From assembly GCA_023846275.1 (NCBI GenBank), contig CM043870.1:11913527-11977526 (forward strand): 64,000 nt of DNA. Direction: 5' to 3'. The position numbers and the translations under genes are program-made. This DNA is from Vanilla planifolia. Its lineage: Eukaryota; Streptophyta; Magnoliopsida; Asparagales; Orchidaceae. Below, one piece after another: positions 1 to 13,260 of this stretch. Under the pieces are notes generated by a model. It was not told the DNA's origin, did not search any database, and saw only the letters and a program-made list of their open reading frames with translations. How positions within the stretch are numbered: the stretch's first letter is position 1; every line of letters begins with the position of its first letter.

Positions 1-1536
1 TTTGACATTTATTGATCATCAGAACTTAAAATATATCTTCACTCAAAAGGAATTAAATTTTAGGCAAAGATGGTTGGAATTGATTAAAGATTTTGATGTG
101 AAAATCATATATCATTCAGGTAAAGCAAATGTGGTGGCAGATGCTCTCAGTAGGAAAGTCAATATTAATAGCTTATTAACTACCCCATAAGAAAAGTAAT
201 TGATCTTTGAGATGGACAAGTTGCAATTAGAATCTAAAATATGAAAAAACATGATGTTACTAGCCCACTTATCTGTAAGACCAGATTGGTTGATGTCTAT
301 TAAAGGAGACCAAGCTGAAGACCCAGAACTACAAAAGATAATCCAAAGGATTCATAAAGGACGAGAATCTGAATTTAACTTGGATCAGGATGGTCTGTTC
401 TGATTTCAAGATAGATTAAATATACTAACACATCAGTAACTAAGAGAATTACTATTAAAAGAAGCTCACAACTCTCACTATTCCATACATCTGAGAGAGA
501 ATAAAATGTATCAAGAGCTAAGACACTAATATTGGTGGTCAGGGTTGAAGAAAGATGTGACTATTGGGTTCAAAGGTGTTCAATTTTTCAACAAGTCAAA
601 GGAGAACAACAAAAGCCTGAAAGATTACTACAGTCATTGCTGATACCAGAATGAAAATGGGAGGAAGTAACAATGGATTTTATAGTTGAATTACCAAGAT
701 CACCTACAGGTCATGACACGACTTGGGTAATTATGGATAGACTGACAAAAACTGCTCATTTTCTTACTATAAAGACTACTTATTCTGCTGAAAAATTAAC
801 TCAAGAATATCTCAAGTAAATTATTAGGTTGCATGAGATATCAAAAGTTATTATCTCTGATAGAGATTCTAAATTTACTTCTCACTTTTGAAAGAGTATA
901 CATCAAACTTTTAGTACAAGTTTAAGGTTTAGTACAGCCTTCCATCCTCAAACTTTATGATAAGAGATGTCAATCACCTCTATGTTAGGATGAGGAGAAG
1001 GAAAGAAGTTTGATGGGTCCTGCATTTGTTAAAGAAGTAACTAAATAGATCAAAACTATTCAAGAAAGAATGAAAGTAGCCCAGGATAGACAAAAGAAAT
1101 ACTATGATGTCAAACATCGAATGATAGAATTTCAAGAGGGGGAGCATGTATTTATTAAAGTAAGTCTAATAAAAGGTACCATAAAGTTTGGAAGGGTGGG
1201 AAAATTAAAGCCTAAATTCATTGGTCCTTTTCAAATACTGGAAAGGGTTGGACAAGTGGCATATCGGCTTGCTTTACCTACTCAGTTGGCAGGAGTACAT
1301 AATGTTTTCTATGTCTCAATTTTAAGGAGATACTTCCAGATCCCTCCCATGTGATGAGCTACATGGATATAGACATAGAAATCAAGAAAGATTTGACTTA
1401 TCTAGAAACACCAGTGGAGATTCTTGATCGACAAGAGAAAAGGCTAAGAAAAAAAATTATTCCTATGGTTAAAGTATTATGGCATGGTCAAACAGAAAGA
1501 GAAGCTATATGGGAAGTAGAGATAGATATGATTTGA
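1..1536 (+). pseudogene. Ty3/gypsy polyprotein relic: RNase H end, integrase, C-terminal domain
   Basis: The fragment starts inside a retrotransposon polyprotein cut by the window edge. Positions 2-190 encode the end of RNase H ([16 protein letters not shown], then VVADALSRK, the usual domain end). Near 440-600 comes the degenerate zinc-binding region of integrase. At 670-880 is the core, with MDFIVELPRS and ISDRDSKF carrying two of the catalytic acidic positions. The stretch with the third acidic residue is missing: a deletion near 960-1020 joins the core directly to the tail. Positions 1070-1354 encode the GPY/F-type domain (KFIGPFQILERVGQVAYRL, then HNVFYVSILRRY), and 1351-1536 a chromovirus-like tail (LRKKIIPMVKVLWHGQ). 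Stops at 188, about 240, 400 and 540, with several frame changes, make it non-functional. The assignment to Ty3/gypsy is firm; a Tekay/Del-like chromovirus is likely. Confidence 0.9.
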
Positions 1537-1539
1537 TCT

Positions 1540-1790
1540 GTCATTATATTATAAATGATATCTGGTATAGTTTTAGTTTTATGCATATGATTCATCTTTA
1601 CTATTCATGATATTTTGATCTCTTTTATATTTGGTTAGTTATTGTGATTTATCTACTGAGATCTGTAAAAAAATCTCATTAGTGCTTACAACACAGGTCA
1701 TACAGGTCATGAAACCATTACAACGAGTACTGGAAATGGTACTACTATAGGAGAGCCCTTTCCACTAGATAAATGAGAGAGGGGAGGGTA
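1540..1790 (+). repeat. LTR-derived segment after the gypsy integrase
   Basis: This stretch aligns with the reverse complement of about 15170-15500, inside the solo LTR at 14973-17373. Shared blocks include TTTATCTRCTGAGAT, CTCATTAGTGCTT, ACAGGTCATGAAA and GGAGAGCCCTTTCCA. It therefore belongs to the same or a sister LTR family. It corresponds to the 3' third of that LTR yet begins only a few tens of bases after the integrase stop, so about 1.9 kb of the LTR 5' portion appears to be deleted here. Similarity fades after about 1790. Confidence 0.65.
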
Positions 1791-2740
1791 TGTTGATGAT
1801 GAGGAGGAGCATGGTAATAACATGGGTAAACATGAGTTGCAACTTAGATGTCCTCAAACACAACTTGAAGAATATAAAATAATAACTCATGAACATGTAT
1901 GCATGATAAAAGAATATTAATTTCAAAAAAGTATCAATAACTAGAAAAAATACGTCTTTAGTATGAGTTCAAATAAATTATAGTGCTCATCTTAGACTAA
2001 AAATGACAAACTTACCCTTCATAATTAAAAAAATACAAAAATAATAAAAAGTGTGAAAATGATAAACATCATAAAGGCCTTATATATGACCCATTATAAT
2101 ACATAATGAACTAAAAGTGTCATTAAACTGAAGAAAACATAAACATGATTTATTAGACCAACTCAAATCTTCATTTGGATGTAGTCTATCCTACATCTAT
2201 TCATCTCACCAAGAAAAACTCTATCTGATAGTGTTATACCCTAAGTGAATCATCATCAAGCTAAAGATCATACTCCAAGCACTTCTTTGTGATTAGAACA
2301 TTAAGTAGGGGATGGTCCATCCAATACATCTAAAAATTGAGATTAACAAAACAACTTGTTAAACAACAATAGATAAAAGACTATAAACAAAATACTTAGT
2401 TAATAAAATATTAAAGAACTGTTTATCAAATTTGTCATGAGTATAGCTTTTTTATAATTTTTTTCATGTATTATTCTTTTATAATGTAAAGAAAGTTGAA
2501 CATCAAAGATATTTTTCTAAACCATATATGCTAACAAGTCTAAAGCATATTTAGAAGTGCCCATGTTTCAAAATAATTTAAACATTCTCATATATAAATT
2601 TTAAATTAATGAAAGATATAATCTCTTGATAAATACTGATAAATAATTAGTCACTCGTATCAAATTTTCTAAAAACAATATCTAATTTGTATCACTTTAG
2701 TATACTTAGAATTATTAAACACAAAATATTTCTTAATTAA
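1791..2740. other. AT-rich gap, nothing recognised
   Basis: No open frame longer than about 60 codons and no motif recognised. It is probably decayed repeat sequence between the gypsy relic and the tandem duplication that follows. Confidence 0.5.
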
Positions 2741-3129
2741 ATTAAGCATGTAATAAAAAAACCTTTGAGATACAAATGGGCAAGAAGTGATAATATGTAT
2801 AGATATATTTTTAAAATTTTTACTAAGGTCATGGGAACAATTATTCTTTATTTTTCTTCATCCTTTGTCCTATATTAGCATAAAATTCTATTGCTTATAA
2901 GTCATTCTCTTTATTCTTTATTTTTTTCCACTTATTAGTAAAGAAAATAACTTCTACATTTTCACAGTATGATTTCTCATCTTTCTATCTCAATGTTTAA
3001 AATATCTTTATACTAAAAAATCTATATCCAATCTTCTCACATTAATAGAAAATTTTTGCTTCATTTTAGAAATATTTGTTATAGTGCCCCAAAAAAATCT
3101 AAGTTTCAAATGAAGAAGACAAGCCAAGC

Positions 3130-3667
3130 TCAATGATTTCTTTGGGTGCCCTTATAGATAAGCCTAGTGACTTAAAATTGAAATTCATAATTAATGACAT
3201 TTAGAATATCTCTACTAATTCACCTAAATTACTAACATCCTTAAGTATTTGAGGATAATATAACTTAACTTCCCTTCTAATATCTTGTCCAAATCCTAAA
3301 ATAAATCTATTAGCTAATTTTCAACCCTCAACAAGGTAATCAATCTTATTTACTAATTTTTCAAATATATTCAAATAATTTATCCTAATAGAATTACCTT
3401 GTCTTTATGTACATAGCTATTCAAGTAATATCTAGTCATGATATCTATAACAATATTTATCTCTAATAATTTTTTCATTTGTAACCAAGTGGAAGCTTCC
3501 CTACCAAATGTTTGTTCTTTACATGAGATATTTAACCAAAACTTTATAACATCATCTACTAATTTAAACTTTGCAAATTTTACTTTTTGATAGTCATTCA
3601 TAAGATAAAATATTCTATTTCTTGACCAATAATGATATTTATAAGTTCCAAATACATCATCAAACAT
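3130..3667 (-). pseudogene. Ty3/gypsy gag relic, copy 1
   Basis: Read on the minus strand, this encodes a Retrotrans_gag-like stretch. YHYWSRNRIFYLMNDYQKVK is followed by FAKFKLVDDVIKFWLNIS, STWLQMKKLLEINIVID and RYYLNSY. This follows the family layout (erFFe, eekvklaalkLeg.a..WW, tWeemkklL, fvP..Y). The conserved tryptophan pair is reduced to FW. An open run of 95 codons (3667-3380) is followed by stops down to about 3130. It is a coding relic with no intact polyprotein around it. Confidence 0.7.
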
Positions 3668-4549
3668 AGGTATTTTAATGTTATAATTTTTAATATATCC
3701 TAATTTTTTTCGTTGTGTAAAGGAGATGTATTGAAAAAAATGATTAAGATAATAAAATAACTTTTTTATGTATTATTTAATTTAAATACTTCTATAAAAA
3801 ATGTACTGAGAATATGACTAAACTAATTTAAAATACTTAATAAAAGAGAATTTGTAATTTTTTTAATAAACAATAAGGTAAGAATTATTAAAAAGTATAA
3901 AGTAACTACTAAATAGCACTCAATAGAAATTTAATGTGAGCATTAAGATTAATGCTATTTTAGATGGGCTAAACAAATTAGAGTAGAACACTCCCCTAAT
4001 GTCACTCGTGTTTAAGGATATATTCACTTATGGTTATAACTTGGCATTTAAATAAAATAAATTTTGGTGAGTATTACAATCACAATTTATAGATTTGTAA
4101 TCTAGTATCTAATCTTTAAATTGTGATAATTCTACTAAATGAAAGAAGTTATATTCTCTCATTCTTAAGCATGTAATAAAAATTTGAAATGTAGATGGAC
4201 AAGAAGTAACAACACTTATAGATGTATTTTTAGAATTTTTACTAAGGTCATGGTTTCAATTATTTTTTATTTTTCTTTTATCTTTTTCCCTGTATTGGTA
4301 AAAACTTTAATTGCTTATAGGTCAATCTCTTTATTATCTATTTTTTCTTCTTATGATTAATGAAAATAACTTCTAATTTTTTACACTATAATTTCTCATC
4401 TTTCTATCTCAATGTTTAAGATTTCCTTATAATAAAAACATTTATTTTTGATATTCTCACTTCAATGGGAAATTTTATCTTCATTTTGGAGAATATTTCT
4501 CATAGTGCCAATAAAAATCTATGTTCCAAACGAAGAAGATATGCCAAGC

Positions 4550-5050
4550 TTAATGATTTCTTTGGGTGCCCTTATAGATGAACCTAGTGACTTAAATGTG
4601 AAATTCATAGTTAATGATATTTAGAATGTCTCCACTAGTTCACCTAAATTACTAACATCCTTAAGTATTAGAGAATAATATAACTTAACTTTCCTTCTAA
4701 TCTCTTGTTCAAATCGTACAATAAATATATTAGCTAATTTTCAACCCTTAACAAGGCAATCAATCTTAGTTACTAGTTCTTCAAATGTATTCAAATATTT
4801 AATCAAAATATAATTACCATGTCTTTATGTATGTAGCTGTTCAAGTAATATCTAATCATAATATCTATAAAAATATTTATCTCATAATAATTTTTTATTT
4901 GTAATGCAGTGAAAACTTTCCTACCAATTGTTTATTCTTTATGTGAGATATTTAACCAAAACTTTATCGTATCATCTACTAATTTAACCTTTGTAAATTT
5001 TACATTTTGATAGTCATTCATTACATAATAGTAAAATAAATATTCTATTA
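4550..5050 (-). pseudogene. Ty3/gypsy gag relic, copy 2
   Basis: This is the second copy of the relic at 3130-3667, carried by the tandem duplication. It is more damaged: several extra stops and a short deletion remove the upstream FYLMN-like part. The shared tail (positions matching TTTAACCAAAACTTTAT and AATATCTAATCATAATATCT on the plus strand) is still recognisable. Confidence 0.55.
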
Positions 5051-5425
5051 TGTATTGTTTAAACTAAATAATTATATAAAAAAGAAATGTGAATATAACT
5101 AAACTAATTAAACACTTTTAATAAAAAGGATTTGAATTTTTTTACTTTAATATGCAATAAGGTAAGGATTATTAAAAGATACCAATGTAATTACTAAATA
5201 ACTCCTTAGAAATTTAATGTAAGCATTAAAACTAATGGTATTTTAGATGAACCAAAAACACTAGAGTAGAATACTTCCTTGGTGTCACTCATGTGTTTTA
5301 AGATGTAACTAGGCTTTTAAATAAAATAAATTTTTGTGAGTATTGTAATCACAGTTTATAGATTTGCAATGTAATATCTAATCTTTAATTTGTGATAATT
5401 CTAAAATGAAAGAAGTTATATTTCA

Positions 5426-8400
5426 ACAAATTTAAGGTTACATTCTTTTTTGACTCATTATTACCAACCCTTTCATATCTCTCACCTAGCATTTGCAACT
5501 CTTTCATATTGCTCTAAATTCTTCCATGGGCTCAAGAAACTCAAGAAATGTAGGTGCAACAACTTATAACAATATGAACTCACTCAATAATAAGATAAAA
5601 CATGCAAGTAAGCTTAGACTGAGAGGACAAACATTTGTTTAGATGAAATCATTATAGAGAAAAGTGCTTAAAGTAGTCTTTTAGCTGCATATAGAAAGCC
5701 TTTTATTATACAAATTTTTGTAAATATACTCTTATTATAATTTAGGATGGTAGTTTTCAAAATTTCTAATTATGCTTAACATTTTGTTAACTATTCTCCT
5801 AAACTTAACATTTAGAAGGCCATGGCAATGAATTGGCTTGGAAAAAATCATAAGCTTATTAGTTAGATTAGCTATTTTCTCATAGTTTTATAGTATACTC
5901 AATATAGAAAACATTTTTTATTGTTTTAAGTATGATCTAATTGTTATATGAGATTTCCTACTATATTAGATGACACACTATTTGATGACTATTAGACTAT
6001 CCACCACATAGTCCAATGGTCTTGTAATAGAACCCTTTGTTTTAAATTTTACCCAATGGTTTAACAATATTAGATTCGTTAGTAGGCACATCATCATATT
6101 TTTATCAAGCATCCTAATGGTCATCCGATAGAGACTTTGTTTTGGCAACCCAATATGTTTATTTATTAGATTAAACAATTAAACTATTTTATTATCATCT
6201 AAACAACCATCATATTATTGATTGAATGGTCTAAACATCTTCCAATAGAAATTCTAAATGTTCGATTAAAAATGAACAATTGGACTTTCTTGCTCAAGGG
6301 TTTGATATTCATCAAAGGCTAGGTTAGAGGTCTCATTGAATGTTTTGTTGGTTTGTTTGTAGATTTTGCCATATCTTCTCATGATGATTTACTTAGATAA
6401 AAAGTTTGATTAAGATGTAAAAAGCTTTAAAAATTTATTATATAATGTAAATATCACAACTTCTAAACAAGTAATGATGATATTTCCTTAACCTAGCTTA
6501 GCACTAAAACATTATATTATAAGTTCCTTTTCCATGTTTTATTGTTAAGTTATTAAATATAATTCTATGGCTAAGTTTACCACACATATCCATAACCAAG
6601 CACTTTAAATTTTTAATTAAACTCTATTAAGGATTATAAATTATTCATAAGACCTTTATCTTAAGGTCTAATTCCACCTTAGCACTTCTGGCCATAACAA
6701 AACACTATATTTGCTAACCACATTTTTGCTCAACCTAACCTTTTTATAAGGTTGTAAATGAAGCCCTCCAAGTTCTTCCAACTAGAAACTAAGGGACACC
6801 CATACCTTAGAAGCCATCTATGTTCTCTTAAAGGTTAAACCCATGCTTTCCATGACTTAGCCAAGTCATGGTTCTTTTCTTCTCATGCAAACTAAAGGCA
6901 AAAGGATGGTTGGTTGTAACATTAGTTAGGGTTTTGCCTCAATTCTAAGTATCCTTAAATGATTTATGGCTTAGGATATGATGTAAAGTATGTGACATGG
7001 ACTTTTGTATCTTTTCCTCCATAGTTTGACAATATGTACGCATTCTTACTATGTCATGTAATCAACTAAACTTGTAGAAAGTTTCGAATAAAAAATAGTA
7101 AACATTATTTACAATCAACTTTACCATACATCCATTCTTTATAAAACAAATAAATATTTTATTAGGTATCTTAAATTTTAGCAAATAAAATAAGAACACG
7201 AGATTATCTTGCTTAGGTCATGAAGATTAATTACAACACAATTTGCATCTCTATGGTTTGCAAAAAATTTTCTAGCATTTATCATGATACTCTATGCTTA
7301 ATCATCCAACAAGGCATATAATTCAGCATGACATTCAACATGATCTTTATGAAAATGTCTCAATTAAAGGATATTTTATATCATCAATTTTATATTATAC
7401 ATTCAACTTCAAAATATATGTATAATCAAAACTAAACATACAATATAATATAATATCATGGATTCTACTTTGCATTCATCGGTAGAATGTTAATATACAA
7501 TTTTTTAGTATGATTCCTTTAGAGATATTACATAAAAAAGAAGAATAATTAAACTTTTTTATTGCTAAATAAATCTATCATAATCTCTGGTAGAAAGAAT
7601 TCCCTCACTCCAAATCATAATTCATAGAGGATGGATTAGTTATCCCTTTTTCTATGGTTCCACATATATATAGCGAAGTAATTTACTTTTAGATTGCTTA
7701 AATCTTAGCTATGTTTAATGTGTGAACTCAAGAGTCATATTACCTAGAAAAACCAAGTAGGCGACTTTTCCTTTAATTAGATCCTTCTTTTCTTTCATGC
7801 TTGAGCCCTCCATCTTCTTTTTCCTCACGACTTTCTTTTGATTTTCTCCTTGGTATGCTTTTAGTTGGCCTCTCCAAAAATATCATTTAATGACTAGGAT
7901 TTTTAAGACTATTAAATGTACATCATAAGGGTTTATATAGCCATAGTCAAAACTCTTTAAAATAAAGATTTATTTTAAGATTAATCATTTTTTGTTTGAA
8001 GTTGCAACAACTTAAACTTTTAAACCAACCCTTAATCTAATTTTTTATGGCTGACTAAATACAATTCCTAAAATTAAGGAATCTAAGAAAATATTTAACA
8101 AATAGAAATATTAATCTATTATCATTCTCTCTTTTATATTTTTTTTCTTTTTTAAATATTCACAAAATGTATCACTTATATTATTTTTTTCTTTTAGTCT
8201 CCTTATTCTCAATCATCACTCCTAATTTTTAGAAATCTTATTCATATCCTTTCATCAATTTATAATTAAATAGTAATGAGGATAAAAGATAAAAATAATA
8301 ACATAAATAAAATAATAAACTTGTTTTCCAAATAAAGCTCATGTGGTCAACCTAAATCTTACATTTCAACCATGCTTCTAATTCAAATTTCAAAATTCAA

Positions 8401-8480
8401 AATTAAAATTTCAAAATTGAATTCATAAAATAAAGTGTATCTTGATTAAATACATTTGTAATAATATTGTAAAAAAATGT
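5426..8480. other. AT-rich gap; probable decayed LTR, boundaries unknown
   Basis: No coding motif recognised. The stretch lies directly downstream, on the minus strand, of the gypsy integrase end at 8481. The 3' LTR of that element would be expected there, and the pyrimidine-rich block at about 7770-7860 and the TATATATA at 7665-7675 are compatible with an LTR. Neither LTR end could be placed, so this is inference from position. Confidence 0.3.
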
Positions 8481-9239
8481 TGTATATAATATTCTCCCCA
8501 CCTTAATTTGGATTTCTCCCTCAAAATATGGAAAACAATTTTAGCCATTTGCAAAGCATTTCAGTCTCAACTTCCCAAGTACCTTATTGCTCTTCTTAAT
8601 CTCTTTAGAGGACCTTGACTATAGGCAATTTTCTATTTCTTAATTTCTTAACAACAAACTACAGAATACGTATTAATTGCTTTATATATGATGCATCTGG
8701 CTGTAGGTGAAGATCCTTAGGCTCCCTTTAACATATTTGTGATGGGTCTAAACAAATATTTCTTCAAAATAAACAAAAGTAAAAACATGTATTCTTGCTA
8801 AACTCTTAAGTAACTTTAACTTATAGATTGACCCAATTTTCTCAAAAATAAGATAGGCTCCATTGTATCTGGGTCATTATATAAAAGCCTTCTCAAATCT
8901 AAATAATCCACACATAAGACTAACTTTAAGAAATACCTAATCACTAACTCTGAAATTGACAAGTCTATATTTATCATCAAAATATTTTTTTTATGATCTT
9001 GCACCTGTTGTAGCCTTTTACGTAGCCCATGCACATATAGTATTTTATATCCAAATCATAAACTTTAATGAATTCCAGTCATTAAGATCATCTTAAATTC
9101 AATTTTTTTAAGTAAAAATATATTTAAGACTCTTATGATTAGTATAAAGCTTCATTAAAACCCAAAATAAATAATGGTGTAAAACTTTTAAGGAAAATAC
9201 CATAACTATCACTTTTAGGCCATGAGTTAGTTACATTCA
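8481..9239 (-). pseudogene. Ty3/gypsy relic: second half of RNase H fused to integrase C-terminus
   Basis: On the minus strand, the reading from 9239 downward gives THGL, VFSLKVLHHYL and YTNHKSLKYIFT. These match the RNase H pattern THDLELAAVVFALK..RHYL and TDHKSLKYIFT. It then jumps, without an integrase core, to RLQQVQDHKKN and EPILFLRKLGQS, and to scattered matches to the integrase C-terminal domain and its end (FEGEIQI.VGRI near 8500). Many stops are present. The first half of the same RNase H appears to lie at 18242-18430, so the plus-strand element at 9240-18236 probably inserted into this one. Confidence 0.7.
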
Positions 9240-10803
9240 TGATGTAAGAGCATCTCACTTTAGCTCACAAGAACACACCTACTAGCATTGGATCAGTTTC
9301 ATTCAAACTCAAAGCCATCAAGTCAAATCTTATTTGGATTCTCATCATTGCCAACCATAAGAGCCAACTACAACACTCTATTTTTTCACTATGGTTATCC
9401 CTATTATTTTTGTTTTATTTATCTTAGTATATTTTGTAGCTATTTCATATCATTATTGACATCAGTTCCTATTCATTTGAAATTATGCATACTTTGTTCA
9501 CCATCACCTAGTCAACCCCTTCTCCTGGTCGCTCGCCATCGCATGGTTGCTTGATATCACCTGGTCTCAACCATTGCTAGGTCTCCCACTTCTTCCATGG
9601 CCACACACCATTAGTCGCTCATTGGTTGCCCACCCTCCATTTGCTGTTGATCGTCACCATTTGCCTCACCCACTATTGGCATCCCATCATCGCATTGCTA
9701 TTGAAGTCTGATCTTCATGTCACATTATTACATAATGTTGTTGACTCACTTGGAGTTAATATTTTTGGAATTCTAAAGGTCAATTTTTAGATTTGCAAAT
9801 GATTTAACTCCAAATGGCCTTTCCTATGTTAACTTCTAATATTTCTCATGCTTATGTTATGTTTGAAGTGCATTTAATTCACTTTTTCCTATGTTGATAT
9901 TATGTTTTAAGGTGTATTTAATTCTCTTTTTCCCATACTTATGTTATGTTTCAAGGTACATTTAATTCTCTTTTTTCATGAATAGTTGTTAAGCTCTCAT
10001 TCATCTATAAATAAGAGAGTCTCCTTCATTGTAAGAACGTTATTCTTAAATAAAGTTTTTCTTATTGTGTTATTCTACCTTTCTTAGTAAAGAATACATG
10101 CCTAATTCTAATTAAAGAGATTCTAAATTTTCCTTCCTATTGTGAGAGACATGGATTGAATGTGAGAGACTTTTCATTAGGAGAGTTGATAACTAATCAA
10201 ATTCCCTCTTCCTCAAATGCCCTCTTCTCGACACCCTCAAGCCTTTGTCTACCTTTTCACCCTCTTAATCATGTCACCAAATTGGCACCCTCCTCAACAA
10301 AACTCCAAATCCTAGTTGACCACCTTTCTATCACTTAACCAAGCTTCCCCACTAACCTAGACCATCATCTAGTAACTCTTTTTTATCTTGGGTGCTCCAC
10401 ACACCAACTCCAAATGAAATTATAAGCCATCATCACCAAAAAATAAACTCTTTTTACAACTTTTATTTTCTAACTAGTAATCCAAAGTTAGAGTTGTTTA
10501 TTTTTTATTAAAATATTTCATCTAAAATTTATATTTAATTCTTTATTTTATAAGTGAAATTGGTTATGACAAAATTACTTAGTTAGATTTTATGCTTAAT
10601 ATTTAATGTATTGTCACCTACTCTACTAAATAATTCATACTATAATTTTGGATACTAATCTTTGAATAATTCTAAAAGATAACACATATCACCTAGTCTT
10701 AATTAGTATATAATATTATTTAGTATTCTTTATTAGTCTATTAAGTATCTCTTATGTTGTAAGCTCCAAATTAGACCATAATAAAAGTTTAATTTATCTT
10801 GCA
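9240..10803 (+). repeat. 5' LTR of the 9.2-18.2 kb element
   Basis: It starts TGATGTAAGAGC and ends CTTGCA, 8 bp before the primer-binding site. It aligns along its length with 14186-14972 plus 17379-18236. Landmarks shared in order are TCTCACTTTAGCTCACAAG, ACACTCTATTTTT, TTGACTCAYTTGGAGTTAAT, CATCTATAAATAAGA and TAAGTATCTCTTATRTTGTA. The reading frames at 9288-9554 and 10156-10338 fall inside the LTR and show no protein similarity that I recognise. Confidence 0.75.
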
Positions 10804-10810
10804 TAAACTT

Positions 10811-10822
10811 TGTTATTAGAGC
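10811..10822 (+). other. Primer-binding site, initiator tRNA-Met type
   Basis: TGTTATTAGAGC sits just after the 5' LTR. The canonical plant retrotransposon site is TGGTATCAGAGC, so two bases have changed, both plausible decay. Its position supports the LTR boundary. Confidence 0.6.
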
Positions 10823-10823
10823 T

Positions 10824-13260
10824 CATAGTTTTTATTTAATATAAACAAATTTTCTTTTTTGCATAGTGTATCCATTAAAAACTCTTAATTGATTTTGGGT
10901 AAAATTTGTCTTACAAGATGGTACAAAAGCAATGATTGACTCCCTATCATCTTTCTTGAGAGCCATCCAGTTTTGTCTTAGAGATGATATGGCATAAGTA
11001 AGACCCTGATCACTTACCATTCTTTTAAAAATGCACCCAATCTCAGCTTTTGTGGTATATAGCTACGATCACTTTACTTTCAACATTTGTCTAAGAAAAA
11101 AAAGAAGAAAAACCATGGACAAAACTCTAACTAAGAACCTATATTAGGGATCTACCAACTCACCCAAATAATTGGACAAATCCTCCTTAAGCAACAATGT
11201 GAACCAAAATCTAAGTGAGAAATGTATAATATGAGAAGAAGTAATACACCCAATGATCTAGAAGAAGAGAACCATAAGAGACATATGAACCATAAAAGAT
11301 ATGATGATCCCTCAAATGAATCTAACCAAGTTATCTATACAAGAAATCATGTCATAAAAGAAGAAATGAATATTTTGATGAGTAAGACATAAAAATGACC
11401 TAGATATGTCTAGTGAGAGAAAAATCTAAAAAGTATTGAGAGAGAGCATATCCCTAATATGAAATTAGATACCTAACTTTTGATATTAGTTCTGATTTTG
11501 AGGATTATATAGACTAATAGTTTAATATGGATGATTACTTTGACAATACCAAATAAGTGAGTCAAGAAAATATCAATTTATTAAGACTAAACTTATTGAT
11601 ACTTTACATAGGTTTCTAAGAAACTTAGAATGATAATATACAAATAATGATTAAAAGTAAAGTGAAAATAAGTGTATAAATTCCATAATAGAAAGGTAAA
11701 TTATGAATTTTAAAATAATTTTTGCTATTTTTGTTATCTTTATTTTTAAAATTTTTTTATAAAACTAATTTTATGTTAGTAAAAAGTTTTGATTTATAAA
11801 TATATTAATTTATAATTTTATGATTAAAAAAATAAAAATAAAAATTGCAATGGTATACAAAAATTTTTAGGTGGATCAATTTAAGTTAGAACTTACATTC
11901 AACCCAACTAAGGTTAGAAAAAACTCCACTAAAAGTGTTACAACTTGAGGTTTTTATTTATGATTAACCCTCAACCTACTTAAGGTTTTTTCTACGATTT
12001 ACCTCCTACCAACTAGCTTTTATAAGTTCAACTATAATCTAAGCTTTTATGAGCTCAATCCTAATTCAGCCTTTTTTCAAATCAAACTAAACTCAGGCTT
12101 TCACAAATGTCGGGTTACCCTACTTAAAGGAAAAAATATAATAAAAAATAAATTTTTGAAAAAAAACATACAAGTTTTACTATGTTTTTTTATGAATATA
12201 GAAAGGAATGAAGAGCTTAAAATTATGAAGAGAATTAAGAAAATAAAAGCTTAGAAGAATTGTGCTTAGTTACAAGAATTTGGAATTTCAAGTAGTCGTA
12301 AGCCGTAGGTGTTGTTAGGAAAAATTTATGCCAATAGAATATGATGTAGAACTTCTTTGAGATATTAAAATTTTGTTCATATTCATTAGTCATTTCATTC
12401 ATAATGTTAGATATTTATAGAAAAATTTTGATTATAATTATTAAAAAGTATAGAAATGCAACCAAACTGACATATGTAACAGCTGGTGAAATAGTCATTA
12501 GGTAGGACAAATAGGAGTTGTTGGATCTACTCAGAGGAGTTCTCGATTGTCCAAGGAAATGCTATAAAATTGGATGAGTTTTGGATGGTTAGATCAAGAA
12601 GGATTAGATCTGAGCTATTCATTGATAATAAAGTTAGAGTAGATCTCAATCCTAAGATTCAAAATAGATTTTTCAGAGTTACATGATTCAAGAACAAATA
12701 TTTCATGAGAAAACATAAAAAACCATCCAATAAAGTTAGACAAGATCACGACCGTCAAATGTCAAGAAAGGGTCAAGTGCTTATAGTGAATAAAGCATTA
12801 ACTATTAGATTGGCTCATCAAATGGACGATTTGATCAATTAAGATCGCTATTTAAGGGTAGAGATGATCTCCACCATATGATCGTGAAAATGCATGATCA
12901 GACAATGCTGAGTTGCTTGACGTTTTGGAAGAAAAAAACCAAGAGTTTAGTCCATATTATTGAGTAGGAAATGAATTTATGCTTTATAAAAATTTGTTTG
13001 GGCATATTATGTGCGTCAAACTAAGGCTGGCTCCCCTTTTTGTGCTCGAGATTTCACCATTCAATTCACTCTTATGGATGGCTATAGAATTACATGTTAA
13101 TTTTGAGTCTTATGCTACCCTTAAAACCTAATATTTTCTTACCCCAATTGGGTTCAAGGCTACATCAGACCAAGATTGGATTGTAACTCGACTTGGTTTC
13201 AGTCTCTGGTCCCTATGCATGCCAATGCTTAGCTAAAATCTTCAAAAGTAGGCCAAGTTA
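10824..13260 (+). other. Interior of the gypsy element, mostly unrecognisable
   Basis: A gag-like low-complexity stretch may lie at about 11220-11600 (charged, Asn/Arg-rich reading), but no gag, protease or reverse transcriptase motif could be confirmed. The segment 11880-12130 has a Pro/Leu-coding, LTR-like look (CCCAACTAAGGTTAGAAAA) and could be a foreign insertion. No gene is called. Confidence 0.3.

Larger units (their letters stand above)
2741..5425. repeat. Two-copy tandem duplication, period about 1.42 kb
   Basis: Copy 1 is about 2741-4165 and copy 2 about 4166-5425. Both begin with TTAAGCATGTAATAAAA. They share TTTTTACTAAGGTCATGG, TTTCTCATCTTTCTATCTCA, TTTGGGTGCCCTTATAGATR and TTAAATAAAATAAATTTT in the same order and spacing. 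The copies differ by many substitutions and small indels (roughly 80% alike by eye). Each carries a minus-strand gypsy gag relic. Confidence 0.8.

Noticed and set aside
9288..9554. 88-codon frame in LTR copy 1
   Set aside because: Not conserved as an open frame in the sibling LTR at 14186-14972.
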